Assembly: GCF_025822605.1 (NCBI RefSeq)
Contig: NZ_JACKTY010000029.1
Coordinates: forward strand, 65,236 to 129,235
Reading direction: 5' to 3'
Length of the DNA: 64,000 nucleotides
Origin: Mycolicibacterium komossense
Lineage (GTDB): Bacteria > Actinomycetota > Actinomycetes > Mycobacteriales > Mycobacteriaceae
Positions 48,498 through 56,628 of this stretch are shown here, piece after piece. A model generated the notes under the pieces. The model searched no databases. It had not been told where the DNA came from and saw only the letters and a program-made list of their open reading frames with translations. Within the stretch, counting starts at the first letter, position 1, and the number at the start of each line of letters is the position of its first letter. A program made the translations under genes and the position numbers.

Positions 48498-49346
48498 GTG
48501 AGCAATGTGCCCGCGATCCAACTGAATGACGGGTCGCACATCCCGCAGCTTGGTTTCGGTGTGTACCAGGTCAAGCCGGACGAGACTGCCGGTGCTGTCA
48601 AGCAGGCGCTGGACATCGGTTACCGACACATCGATACCGCCGAGATGTACCAGAACGAGAAGGGGGTCGGGCAGGGTGTCCGGGACTCCGGCCTTGACCG
48701 CCGTGAGGTCTATGTCACCAGCAAGCTGAACAACGGCTTCCACAAACCCGATGACGCGCGCCGCGCATTCGACCAGACCCTCAAGGCGCTCGAATTCGAC
48801 TACGTCGACCTGTTCCTCATCCACTGGCCGTTGCCCACACTGTATGACGGCGATTTCGTCTCGACATGGAAGACGTTGGAGGAGTTCAAGAAAGACGGCC
48901 GGGCGCGCAGCATCGGCGTCTCCAATTTCCAGACCGCGCACCTGGCTCGGCTCGCGGCCGAGTCCGACACCGTGCCGGCGGTGAATCAGATCGAAGTGCA
49001 TCCGTACTTCACCAACGAAGAGGTGCGGGCCTACGGCGCTGAGCACAACATCCTGACCGAAGCGTGGTCACCGATCGCCCAGGGCGCGGTCCTCGACGAC
49101 CCGGTGGTCGAGCGGATCGCCGCCGCGACCGGTAAGTCGCCTGCCCAGGTGGTGCTGCGATGGCACATCGAGCGCGGCGACATCGTGTTTCCGAAATCGG
49201 TTACACCGCAACGCATCAAGGAAAACTTCGCGATATTCGACTTCGAGCTCGGCGATGACGACATCGACGCGCTGTCGGCGCTCGACAAGGGCGAGGCAGG
49301 CCGCACCGGACCCAACCCGGACACGTTCGACTACGTGCCTTCCTGA
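48498..49346 (+). CDS. Aldo/keto reductase
   Basis: The protein has 282 residues from a GTG at 48498, with AAGGAAG upstream. AKR signatures are complete: GYRHIDTAEMYQNEKGVG (Asp and Tyr), VTSKLNN (Lys), LFLIHWP (His), GVSNF, and VVLRWHIERGDIVFPKSVTPQRIKEN (NADPH binding). It is closest to the 2,5-diketogluconate reductase/prostaglandin F synthase-like group. In mycobacteria such AKRs detoxify dicarbonyls. It stands alone between two terminators. Confidence 0.92.
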   Translation: MSNVPAIQLNDGSHIPQLGFGVYQVKPDETAGAVKQALDIGYRHIDTAEMYQNEKGVGQGVRDSGLDRREVYVTSKLNNGFHKPDDARRAFDQTLKALEFDYVDLFLIHWPLPTLYDGDFVSTWKTLEEFKKDGRARSIGVSNFQTAHLARLAAESDTVPAVNQIEVHPYFTNEEVRAYGAEHNILTEAWSPIAQGAVLDDPVVERIAAATGKSPAQVVLRWHIERGDIVFPKSVTPQRIKENFAIFDFELGDDDIDALSALDKGEAGRTGPNPDTFDYVPS

Positions 49347-49365
49347 TACACCACTCGCACAACGA

Positions 49366-49402
49366 CACAGCGGGCCTGCGCATCACGCGCAGGCCCGCTG
49401 TG
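49366..49402. terminator. Bidirectional terminator between aldo/keto reductase and desA3
   Basis: A 16-bp perfect stem (CACAGCGGGCCTGCGC, 49366-49381; GCGCAGGCCCGCTGTG, 49387-49402) has a 5-nt loop. It sits 19 nt after the reductase stop and 14 nt after the convergent desA3 stop. It lacks a T-tract. Confidence 0.85.
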
Positions 49403-49416
49403 GTTGTCGTGGTCGG

Positions 49417-50706
49417 TCAGGCAGCGAGCTTGCGGTCGCCCGCTGCTCCGCTTTTCTTTCCGGCGTTGTCGCGGCGCCACTTTCGCACCGTGGCAATGGC
49501 GGACTTGAGTCCGCGCCGGCGCCCTGTGGTGGGATCCGTCGTCGCGAAATCCGAGTCCAAATTGCTGAACATCCGCTCGCTGCGAGTCTCCGGTGCATCG
49601 TCGGCGGTGTCGCGCAGGTACTTGTCCGGCAACGACAGCTTGGCGATGGTGCGCCAGGACTTACCGTATTGCAGCAGGAACGAACCCGTCGTATAGGGCA
49701 GGTCGTACTTGTCGCAGATCTCCTTAACCCGGAACGACATCTCGTGATATCGGTTGCTGGGCAGATCCGGGAACAGGTGATGCTCGATCTGGTGGCACAG
49801 GTTGCCGCTCATGAACCGCAGCAGCCAGCCTCCCTCGAAGTTCGCGCTGCCGAGCATCTGCCGGAGGTACCACTGTCCCCTGGTCTCACCCACCATGTCG
49901 GTTTTGGTGAACTTCTCGGCACCATCGGGGAAATGGCCGCAGAAGATCACGGCATTGGCCCAGACGTTGCGAATCACGTTCGCGACAGCGTTGGCCTTCA
50001 GCGTCGAACCGAAGGTGGCCAACGGGGACAACGACGTCAGCGCCGGGTAGGCCACGTAGTCCTTGGCCAGCTGGCGGGCGGCCTTGATCCCGAACTCGCG
50101 CACTCGCACCATGGTGGCGGCACGATCGTCGCGACCCTTGGAGATCTTGCCCAGCTCCAGGTGCTGCAACCCGACGCCCCACTCGAAGCCGACGGCCAGC
50201 AGCGTGTTGAACAGGAGGTTCCCGTACAGATTGAACGGGCTCCACTTCTGGTCGCGCGTCACGCGGATGACGCCGTAGCCCACGTCGTCGTCCATCCCGA
50301 GGATGTTCGTGTACTTGTGATGCATGAAGTTGTGAGTGAACCGCCAGTGCTTGGAGGACCCACTCATGTCCCACTCCCAGCTTGAGGAGTGAATCTCTGG
50401 GTCGTTCATCCAGTCCCACTGGCCGTGCATGACGTTGTGGCCGATCTCCATGTTCTCGATGATCTTGGCCACGCCCAATGTCACGGTTCCCGCCCACCAT
50501 GCCGAACGCTTGGAGCTGGCGGCCAGCATCAAGCGGCCCGCTACCTCCAGGGCGCGCTGGCTGGCGATGGTGCGGCGGATGTACTTCGCGTCCCGCTCTC
50601 CGCGGGAATCTTCGATGTCCTGGCGGATGGCATCGAGCTCAACGGCCAGGCTCTCGATATCAGCGTCAGTGAGGTGCGTAAACGCCGGAACGTCAGTTAC
50701 TGCCAT
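49417..50706 (-). CDS. desA3: Membrane stearoyl-CoA delta-9 desaturase DesA3
   Basis: The protein has 429 residues. Histidine boxes of the integral membrane desaturases are present (HNVMH, HNFMHH, HQIEHH), with hydrophobic stretches between. The family enzyme makes oleoyl-CoA at the membrane with electrons from a dedicated ferredoxin-type reductase. The last three residues are LAA, the degron reported for M. smegmatis and M. tuberculosis DesA3. The ATG follows a strong GGAGGAG. The reductase is encoded 68 bp upstream, with an operator between. Confidence 0.95.
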   Translation of the reverse strand: MAVTDVPAFTHLTDADIESLAVELDAIRQDIEDSRGERDAKYIRRTIASQRALEVAGRLMLAASSKRSAWWAGTVTLGVAKIIENMEIGHNVMHGQWDWMNDPEIHSSSWEWDMSGSSKHWRFTHNFMHHKYTNILGMDDDVGYGVIRVTRDQKWSPFNLYGNLLFNTLLAVGFEWGVGLQHLELGKISKGRDDRAATMVRVREFGIKAARQLAKDYVAYPALTSLSPLATFGSTLKANAVANVIRNVWANAVIFCGHFPDGAEKFTKTDMVGETRGQWYLRQMLGSANFEGGWLLRFMSGNLCHQIEHHLFPDLPSNRYHEMSFRVKEICDKYDLPYTTGSFLLQYGKSWRTIAKLSLPDKYLRDTADDAPETRSERMFSNLDSDFATTDPTTGRRRGLKSAIATVRKWRRDNAGKKSGAAGDRKLAA

Positions 50707-50728
50707 TGTTCTCCTCCTTGCCGGTACC

Positions 50729-50761
50729 TACGATAGCGTAACCTACGACGACGTAGGTTAC
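50729..50761. promoter_or_regulatory. Tandem operator upstream of desA3
   Basis: Two dyads of the form TACG-N4-CGTA lie 15 bp apart: TACG-ATAG-CGTA (50729-50740) and TACG-ACGA-CGTA (50744-50755). The second extends to a 10-bp inverted repeat (GTAACCTACG/CGTAGGTTAC, 50738-50761). The same two-dyad layout is found in front of the reductase gene. It is most likely a TetR-type repressor site; the regulator is not in the window. Confidence 0.75.
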
Positions 50762-50774
50762 TAGTGAGTAAATG

Positions 50775-51911
50775 TCACACGTCCAGCGTGCAGTCACCCG
50801 ATGCGGTCGACACGCACGTCTGAACCCGGGTGCCCGGTTCGTGCTCGACCCCGGTGCGCAGATCGCGGACGTGGCCTTCGACCAGGCTCACGACACAGGA
50901 CTGGCAGATACCCATCCGACAGCCGAACGGCATCTGCACGCCGACCTGTTCGCCGGCATCCATCAGCGGAGTTGCGCCGTCGGCGACGATCGTCTTCCCG
51001 CTGCGCGCGAACGTCACGGTGCCCCCCGCTCCATGGGGAGCGGCCCGTGTCACCGCGAACCGCTCCAGGTGCAGATTGCCTTCGATCCCGGCGGCCGCCC
51101 AGACCCGCTCGGCATCGTTGAGCATCGCTTCAGGACCGCAGGCCCAGGTCTGACGAGTGCGCCAGTCCGGCACCTCGTCATCGAGCCGGTTCAGGTCAAG
51201 TCGCCCCTGGCTGCGCGTGGTCCGAACCGTCAGGTGGTAGCCGCTGTGGGCGCGGGCCAGCTCCTGCAGTTCCGCACCGAACATGACTTCGTCAGCAGTG
51301 GGCGCCGAGTGGAGGTGCTGGATATCGGTGACCTGACCGCGGCGTTCGAGCGTGCGCAACATCGACATGACCGGGGTGATCCCCGAGCCTCCGGTGAGGA
51401 ACAGCACCGAGGCAGGCGCCGGGTCGGGCAGGACGAAATTGCCCTGCGGCGCGGCCAGCCTGACGATGGTTCCCGGCGCGACGCCCCCGACCAGGTGGCT
51501 GGACAGGAAACCTTCCGGCATCGCCTTGATCGTGATCGTGATCGTGCGGGCACCGGTCACCGGACTCGACGTGAGCGAATACGACCGCCACCGCCAGCGG
51601 CCGTCCATCAGGACCCCGATGCCGACGTACTGGCCTGGTTCGTAGTCGAAGGTGAAACCCCAGCCGGGCTTGATCACCAGCGTGGCCGAATCTTCGGTCT
51701 CCCGGCGGACGTCGAGGATGCGGCCCCGGAGTTCACGCGCGGACCACAGCGGATTGGCCAATTGCAGGTAGTCGTCCGGCAGCAGCGGCGTGGTGATCCT
51801 CGCAGCGATCTTACGCAACGCGTGCCAACCCGGATGCTTGTCAGCACCGGCGACGGTGGCCGGAACCGTGTCGACAACCTTGGCGCTGATCTTGATGGTG
51901 TTCTTGGCCAT
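50775..51911 (-). CDS. Flavin and 2Fe-2S oxidoreductase, DesA3 electron donor (Rv3230c orthologue)
   Basis: The protein has 378 residues. An N-terminal flavodoxin/ferredoxin-NADP reductase fold has the FAD motif [11 protein letters not shown] and the NADPH-binding [17 protein letters not shown] and CGPEAML. A C-terminal plant-type 2Fe-2S domain has C-x4-C-x2-C (CRMGICQSC) and a distant fourth cysteine (RVQTC). It transfers electrons from NADPH to DesA3. The operator begins 6 nt upstream of the start codon, so the mRNA could be nearly leaderless. Confidence 0.94.
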   Translation of the reverse strand: MAKNTIKISAKVVDTVPATVAGADKHPGWHALRKIAARITTPLLPDDYLQLANPLWSARELRGRILDVRRETEDSATLVIKPGWGFTFDYEPGQYVGIGVLMDGRWRWRSYSLTSSPVTGARTITITIKAMPEGFLSSHLVGGVAPGTIVRLAAPQGNFVLPDPAPASVLFLTGGSGITPVMSMLRTLERRGQVTDIQHLHSAPTADEVMFGAELQELARAHSGYHLTVRTTRSQGRLDLNRLDDEVPDWRTRQTWACGPEAMLNDAERVWAAAGIEGNLHLERFAVTRAAPHGAGGTVTFARSGKTIVADGATPLMDAGEQVGVQMPFGCRMGICQSCVVSLVEGHVRDLRTGVEHEPGTRVQTCVSTASGDCTLDV

Positions 51912-51916
51912 GATAG

Positions 51917-51947
51917 AACCTACGGTACCGTAAGTTACGGTGTCGTA
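51917..51947. promoter_or_regulatory. Tandem operator upstream of the reductase gene
   Basis: TACG-GTAC-CGTA (51921-51932) and TACG-GTGT-CGTA (51936-51947) have the same 15-bp offset as at desA3. The first dyad extends to AACCTACG...CGTAAGTT (51917-51936). It overlaps a -10-like TAGGTT on the minus strand that would start transcription at or very near the ATG. A bound repressor would block the polymerase. Confidence 0.75.
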
Positions 51948-51957
51948 TCTACCCTAA

Positions 51958-52473
51958 TCAGAGAAATTCCAGCAGAAAAGGCAGTTCCTGCGTCGCATAC
52001 CAGGCCATGTCATGGTCCTGGGCATCTCCGACGATCAGCTCCGCGTCCTCGTCCCCCAGATCAGCGGCGTCGATGACGTCGATCGCAGCCCGCACCGCCG
52101 GTTCGGCCGCGGCCGTATCGACGAAGGCGGCGACCACATCGTCGAACGCCACCGGGCCGCCGAGCCGGACGACGGCGTCGTCCAGGTCGGGGCGCAGCGT
52201 CGCCGATTCGACATCGGCGACCAGCACGGCGCGGCGAACGGGTAAAGCCCCGTCGGCGGGGGCCGGCTCATCGTCATCGAAGCTGAGGAGCCGAATCGAC
52301 GCCAGGGCCGCTTCTCGCAATGCCACCTCGGCCAGTTCCTCGTCATCGCCGTCGGCGTAGGCCTCCCGCAGGGTCGGCGTCACCGCGAACGCGGTCCCAC
52401 TGACCGGGAACATCGAACCGTCGGCGACGAACTGCTGCAACATTGCCAGCGTCGCCGGGAGGTAGACCCGCAT
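51958..52473 (-). CDS. Conserved acidic protein (Rv3231c orthologue)
   Basis: This 171-residue protein is strongly acidic and Ala-rich, with the conserved N-terminal VYLPATLAMLQQFV and C-terminal DHDMAWYATQELPFLLEFL. It has no known domain function. It is conserved next to ppk2 in mycobacteria, 21 nt downstream of it, and may be in one operon. A coiled or mixed alpha/beta fold is likely. Confidence 0.85.
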   Translation of the reverse strand: MRVYLPATLAMLQQFVADGSMFPVSGTAFAVTPTLREAYADGDDEELAEVALREAALASIRLLSFDDDEPAPADGALPVRRAVLVADVESATLRPDLDDAVVRLGGPVAFDDVVAAFVDTAAAEPAVRAAIDVIDAADLGDEDAELIVGDAQDHDMAWYATQELPFLLEFL

Positions 52474-52494
52474 CAGGCGAGACTAGCCGAGGGT

Positions 52495-53334
52495 TTACTC
52501 CCGATCGCCGATCAACGTGGCGACGTGATCATCGACATAGGTCGACAGCGACCGGGACGGGCGCACGTAGTTACCCGAGAGCACCGGCCGTTCCGGCAGC
52601 TCCACCTTCGGCAACTCGACATCGTGGTAGTCGATGGTGGACAGCAGGTGCGACATCATGTTCAGCCGGGCGTGCTTCTTGATATCGGATTCGACCACGT
52701 ACCACGGACTCAGCGGGGTGTCGGTGTGGACCATCATCTGGTCCTTGGCCCGTGAATAGTCTTCCCAGCGGTAGACCGATTCCAGGTCCATCGGGCTGAG
52801 CTTCCACTGGCGGACCGGATCGTTCATCCGGGAGCGGAACCGACGCAGCTGCTCGTCGTCGGACACCGAGAACCAGTACTTGCGTAGCAGAATCCCGTCC
52901 TCCAGGAGCATCTGCTCGAACACCGGGGTCTGCCGCAGGAACAGCGTATGTTCTTGCGGGGTACAGAATCCCATGACCTGCTCTACCCCGGCACGGTTGT
53001 ACCAGGACCGGTCGAACAGCACGATCTCACCCTTGGCGGGTAAGTGCGCGATATAGCGCTGGTAGTACCACTGTCCGCGTTCGCGGTCGGTCGGCGCGGG
53101 CAAGGCGGCGATCCGCGCGACGCGGGGGCTCAGATATTCGGTGATCCGTTTGATGGTACCGCCCTTACCCGCGGCATCACGGCCCTCGAAGACGACCGCG
53201 ACCCTGGCACCCGAATGCCGCACCCATTCCTGAAGCTTCACGAATTCTGTTTGTAGACGGAACAATTCGGCTTCATAGACATCATTCGGGATTTTCTTCG
53301 GCTTGCCCTTCGCCGACTTCTTGTCCTTGCCCAT
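52495..53334 (-). CDS. ppk2: Polyphosphate kinase 2 (class I PPK2; Rv3232c orthologue)
   Basis: The protein has 279 residues. Walker A is GRDAAGKGGT (51-60). The lid region contains RYIAHLPAKGEIVLFDRSWYNRAGVE, with Walker B DRSW. The C-terminal lobe has RKYWFSVSDDEQLRRFRSR. It uses polyphosphate to phosphorylate nucleoside diphosphates (mainly GDP). The basic N-terminus (KDKKSAKGKPKK) is disordered. It is flanked by the Rv3231c-like and DGAT-like genes on the same strand. Confidence 0.95.
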   Translation of the reverse strand: MGKDKKSAKGKPKKIPNDVYEAELFRLQTEFVKLQEWVRHSGARVAVVFEGRDAAGKGGTIKRITEYLSPRVARIAALPAPTDRERGQWYYQRYIAHLPAKGEIVLFDRSWYNRAGVEQVMGFCTPQEHTLFLRQTPVFEQMLLEDGILLRKYWFSVSDDEQLRRFRSRMNDPVRQWKLSPMDLESVYRWEDYSRAKDQMMVHTDTPLSPWYVVESDIKKHARLNMMSHLLSTIDYHDVELPKVELPERPVLSGNYVRPSRSLSTYVDDHVATLIGDRE

Positions 53335-53357
53335 CGGCGAATCGTACTCCGAACTGT

Positions 53358-54770
53358 TTACTGTGCAGCTTCCAACAGTTCATCCAGGGATTCGCGCAGC
53401 AGCGCCGGCAACACGTCGACGTCACTCATCGCATCCCGATCGGCATTGATCCCGAAATACAACATGCCGCAATAGGAGGTGACGCCGATGGCGAGCACCT
53501 GGTTGTGCAGCAGCGGCGGAACTGCATAGGTCTCCAGGAGTTTGGTGCCCGCGACATACATCTGCGATTGTGCGCCAGGCACATTGGTGATCAGCAGGTT
53601 GAAGACCCGGGCGGAGAAATCGGTGGCCACCCTGATCCCCATCGCGTGCAACGTCGGCGGCGCGAAACCCGACAGGGTCACGATGGTGCGGGCATCGACC
53701 AATGTGGCCGCGGTAGAATGGGATTCGGTGGCGTGCGCGATCTGTGACAGCCGCACCACCGCATTGCCTTCTCCCACCGGCAGATCGATCAAAAACGGCG
53801 CCACCTCACTGACGGCTTGACCGCGTCCGACCATCGTCTCCGACTCCGACGAGGTGTACACCGACATCGGCGCCATCGCGCGCACCGTCGAGGTCGGGGT
53901 GACCGGTTCACCGCGGGACAGCAACCAGTTACGCAGGGCACCGGCGATGACCGCCAGCACAACGTCGTTGACATCGCAGTCATAGCGGGCCCGCAGGTGC
54001 CGGTAATCCTCCAGGCGGCCGGTGGCAACAGTGAAACGCCGGTTGCGCGACACCGTGGTGTTCAACGGGCTGCTCGGCGCGGTGCCTCTGGCGAAGGTGC
54101 GCGCGACGTCGGCAACGCGGCGACCGGCTTCGACGAGCTGGCCGGAATTGGTGACGACGTCAGAGACCGCGGACTGCACGGCGCGCAGCTGCTGACGCGG
54201 ACGGGACATCCAGTCCCCGACCGCGCCGATCAGCAACGACCCGGTGCCGGGTTCTCGCGCCGGTATCCAGATGTCCTCCCCGAAGGAGGGTGCACGCTGG
54301 GTCCGGTCGGCGATGACGTGCCCGATCTCCAGCGCCGACATTCCGTTGACCAACGCCTGGTGGGATTTGGTGTAGATCGCGACGCGATTCTTCGTCAGGC
54401 CCTCGACGAGGTACATCTCCCACAGTGGTCGCGACTTGTCTAACGGTCGCGATCCCAGCCGGGCGACCAGGTCGTGCAGTTGGGCGTCGCTGCCCGGCGA
54501 GGGCAGCGCCGAACGCCGGATGTGATAGGTGATATCGAACTCGCGGTCATCGATCCACACCGGCCGCGACAGGCCGAGCGTGACCTCCCGCACCTTCTGC
54601 CGGTACCGCGGGATCTGCGCCAGACGTTGTTCCACGGTGGCCAGCAGCGCGTCGTAACTGAGGCCGTTGCGGGGCCTGCGCAGAATCGACAATGAGCCGA
54701 CATACATCGGTGTCGCGGTGTTCTCCAGCTGATAGAACGACGCGTCGGACGACGACAACCGGGTGACCAT
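53358..54770 (-). CDS. tgs3: Wax ester synthase/diacylglycerol acyltransferase-like protein (Tgs3; Rv3233c-Rv3234c orthologue)
   Basis: The protein has 470 residues and corresponds to the two adjacent M. tuberculosis genes fused into one frame. WS/DGAT elements are seen (ENTATPMYVGSLSIL, LPSPGSDAQLHDLVARLGSRPLD, PLWEMYLVEGL, the C-terminal ITNVPGAQSQMYVAG). The catalytic HHxxxDG is altered to S136-H-x3-N142-G, with only the second His kept. Activity is therefore uncertain. If active, it would make triacylglycerol or wax ester at the membrane. Confidence 0.88.
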   Translation of the reverse strand: MVTRLSSSDASFYQLENTATPMYVGSLSILRRPRNGLSYDALLATVEQRLAQIPRYRQKVREVTLGLSRPVWIDDREFDITYHIRRSALPSPGSDAQLHDLVARLGSRPLDKSRPLWEMYLVEGLTKNRVAIYTKSHQALVNGMSALEIGHVIADRTQRAPSFGEDIWIPAREPGTGSLLIGAVGDWMSRPRQQLRAVQSAVSDVVTNSGQLVEAGRRVADVARTFARGTAPSSPLNTTVSRNRRFTVATGRLEDYRHLRARYDCDVNDVVLAVIAGALRNWLLSRGEPVTPTSTVRAMAPMSVYTSSESETMVGRGQAVSEVAPFLIDLPVGEGNAVVRLSQIAHATESHSTAATLVDARTIVTLSGFAPPTLHAMGIRVATDFSARVFNLLITNVPGAQSQMYVAGTKLLETYAVPPLLHNQVLAIGVTSYCGMLYFGINADRDAMSDVDVLPALLRESLDELLEAAQ

Positions 54771-54946
54771 CGCGGCGTCGTCCCCCTCCCCTGTACGGAA
54801 GCTGCGTCAGTCACGGTAACCGGAGCACCTGTGAGCGCGCATCGTGGGTGGAGACGCAGAATTCCGGGATGTGCCATGATCAGGGCCTTCGGCTGCCAAT
54901 CTCCAGCAGACCCGTCCGTTGAGTCGCGTCCATTGGAGGGCATCAG

Positions 54947-55456
54947 ATGAGCGTTTTCACGTCACATTCCCGCGGGGCCATCGTCAGGCCCGTGGTCGAC
55001 TACGAACCACCGGTCGTGGGCACCGGGCCGTGCGCCCCGGCACTCGCCGCCTCTTTACACCGCCCCACGAACCGGGCCCGGCACCTGGGCCAGCGCACGC
55101 CGGACGTCGCGCCGCCGTCCGACCGGTTCCGGCATGCGGCGGCTTTCGCCGATGCGGCGTTACGGAGCGTCCTCGAAGTGATCGACAGGCGCAGACCAGT
55201 GGCGCAGCTGCGCCCGCTGCTGGCCTGCGGGCTCGCCGAGACTGTCGGGACGTTCAGCCGAGCCGCGCAGGTACGCCAGGCCGCGGCCCTGCTGCGCCGG
55301 GTGCGGCTGCAGGCCGCCGACAATGAGGAATGCGCATTCGAAGTGTCCGCGTCTTACTCTCGCGGGCCACGTACGCACGCGATCGCCTGCCGTGTCGAAC
55401 GGGTCACCGCGCCGCGGGGTGAGCGCTGGCAGGTTGTCGCCCTGCACATGGGTTAG
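54947..55456 (+). CDS. Rv3235 family protein (DUF6459)
   Basis: The protein has 169 residues from the ATG at 54947. A disordered N-terminal half of about 60 residues leads to a compact C-terminal domain (FADAALRSVLEVIDRRRPVAQLRPLL, ...RTHAIACRVER, RWQVVALHMG). This C-terminal domain defines the actinobacterial Rv3235 family, often encoded near secA genes. Its function is not known. The gene is divergent from tgs3, with 176 bp between. Confidence 0.85.
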   Translation: MSVFTSHSRGAIVRPVVDYEPPVVGTGPCAPALAASLHRPTNRARHLGQRTPDVAPPSDRFRHAAAFADAALRSVLEVIDRRRPVAQLRPLLACGLAETVGTFSRAAQVRQAAALLRRVRLQAADNEECAFEVSASYSRGPRTHAIACRVERVTAPRGERWQVVALHMG

Positions 55457-55466
55457 TGCTTATGAG

Positions 55467-55528
55467 GTCCGCACCACCGTCGGTGCTCTCAGGTCAGACG
55501 GCGAGGCGTCCTCGGTTTCGGTGCGGAC
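55467..55528. repeat. Nested inverted repeats between the Rv3235 gene and the C39 gene
   Basis: GTCCGCACC (55467-55475) pairs with GGTGCGGAC (55520-55528). A smaller CGAGG/CCTCG hairpin lies within. The position between two convergent stops (55456 and 55548) suggests a structured transcript end; no T-tract. Confidence 0.4.
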
Positions 55529-55547
55529 ACCCTTGTGCAAGTGACCA

Positions 55548-56627
55548 CTAGCGGGTGAGGAACACGACGCCGCGATATCCGTCCGCTCCCCAGCTGCACA
55601 TCGAGCCGAGGTCCGCGAGCCTGACGGGAAGGTCATGGGAATCGACCCATGTCTCACCGGCCGGTGTGTCGATCCACGGGTCTTGCACGATCACGACGGA
55701 ATGACCATCGGAGGCGTGGGCGGTAATCCAATGCGGCTCGTTCTGACCGTGCATCGGGATCTGAGTGATCAGCAGCAGTGCGACCTCACCGCCGGCGATC
55801 CGCGCGGCGATCTCCGCGACCTCGATCCGGTCCTCGCGCAACGGGATCTGCAACTCGGCCGCGTGCCGCATCGAGTCGCTTTGCAGCTCCAGGCGGAACT
55901 CGCGTTCGAATCCGACGAAATCCTCGACGAGCACTGGGTTGTCGGAGTTGAGCGTGACTTCGACAACCCGCTCTGCGCCGACGTGGCGTTGCAAGGCGAC
56001 GGCAAGCCCGATCGGCTCACACGCGGGGAAGTTGCTTGCCCCGCGCCAGAAGTCGATTTCCAGTCGGCGGTCGGTGTGATCGCCGGCGAACCCGGGCCGG
56101 CCCGCCAGCTCGGCCGCCAGCAGCGCGGCGACGGCGCCGCAGGTGAAGTCCGTCGTTTGGGCGTAGTACCTGGCTTCGGGATGCGGCACCGATTCGAGCC
56201 ACAGCGCGTATCCGCGAACCGACTCGGAGCCCCTGGCAGATGTCGGCGGTCGCATCGGAACGAATCCCCGCGTCAGGGCGAACGGCGGCAGCTCGGCGCC
56301 GGCAGGTACCTCCCATTTCGCGACCACCGCTGCCTGTGTCCGGGCCAGCTCCACCACCGCGTCCAACAGCGCCGCACCGGCCACGCCGTCGTCATCGCAC
56401 CACAGATCGACGATCTTGCACGCTGCGGTGGCGGGGCGACCGGTCACCAATGCGGCAGCCACCGTTGCGTCGTCGTGCGACAACGTGACAACGCAGGGAC
56501 GGTAAGGTTCACGGTTTACCTCCCACCGCGAGACACGCTCGGGGCCAAGGGTTTCGCCTAGTCCGGCGCCGAGAAGTTGACCGATGGCGTCGGCGCCGAC
56601 GGTGATCGATTGTTGCAGCTGTGTCAT
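55548..56627 (-). CDS. GNAT-like domain fused to peptidase C39-like domain
   Basis: The protein has 359 residues. Residues 1-125 resemble a degenerate N-acetyltransferase (CKIVDLWCDDDGVAGAALLDAVVELAR, ALTRGFVPMR). Residues 150-359 form a papain-fold C39-like domain with Q157 and C163 (QTTDFTCGAVAALLA), H299 (PHWITAHA) and D316 (VVIVQDPWID) in triad positions. Similar RimI-C39 fusions are known as DUF3335-type proteins. It has no secretion signal, so it acts in the cytosol. It starts 1 nt after the stop of the double ATPase gene, making it the last gene of the transport operon and suggesting that it processes an imported peptide. Confidence 0.8.
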   Translation of the reverse strand: MTQLQQSITVGADAIGQLLGAGLGETLGPERVSRWEVNREPYRPCVVTLSHDDATVAAALVTGRPATAACKIVDLWCDDDGVAGAALLDAVVELARTQAAVVAKWEVPAGAELPPFALTRGFVPMRPPTSARGSESVRGYALWLESVPHPEARYYAQTTDFTCGAVAALLAAELAGRPGFAGDHTDRRLEIDFWRGASNFPACEPIGLAVALQRHVGAERVVEVTLNSDNPVLVEDFVGFEREFRLELQSDSMRHAAELQIPLREDRIEVAEIAARIAGGEVALLLITQIPMHGQNEPHWITAHASDGHSVVIVQDPWIDTPAGETWVDSHDLPVRLADLGSMCSWGADGYRGVVFLTR

Positions 56628-56628
56628 A

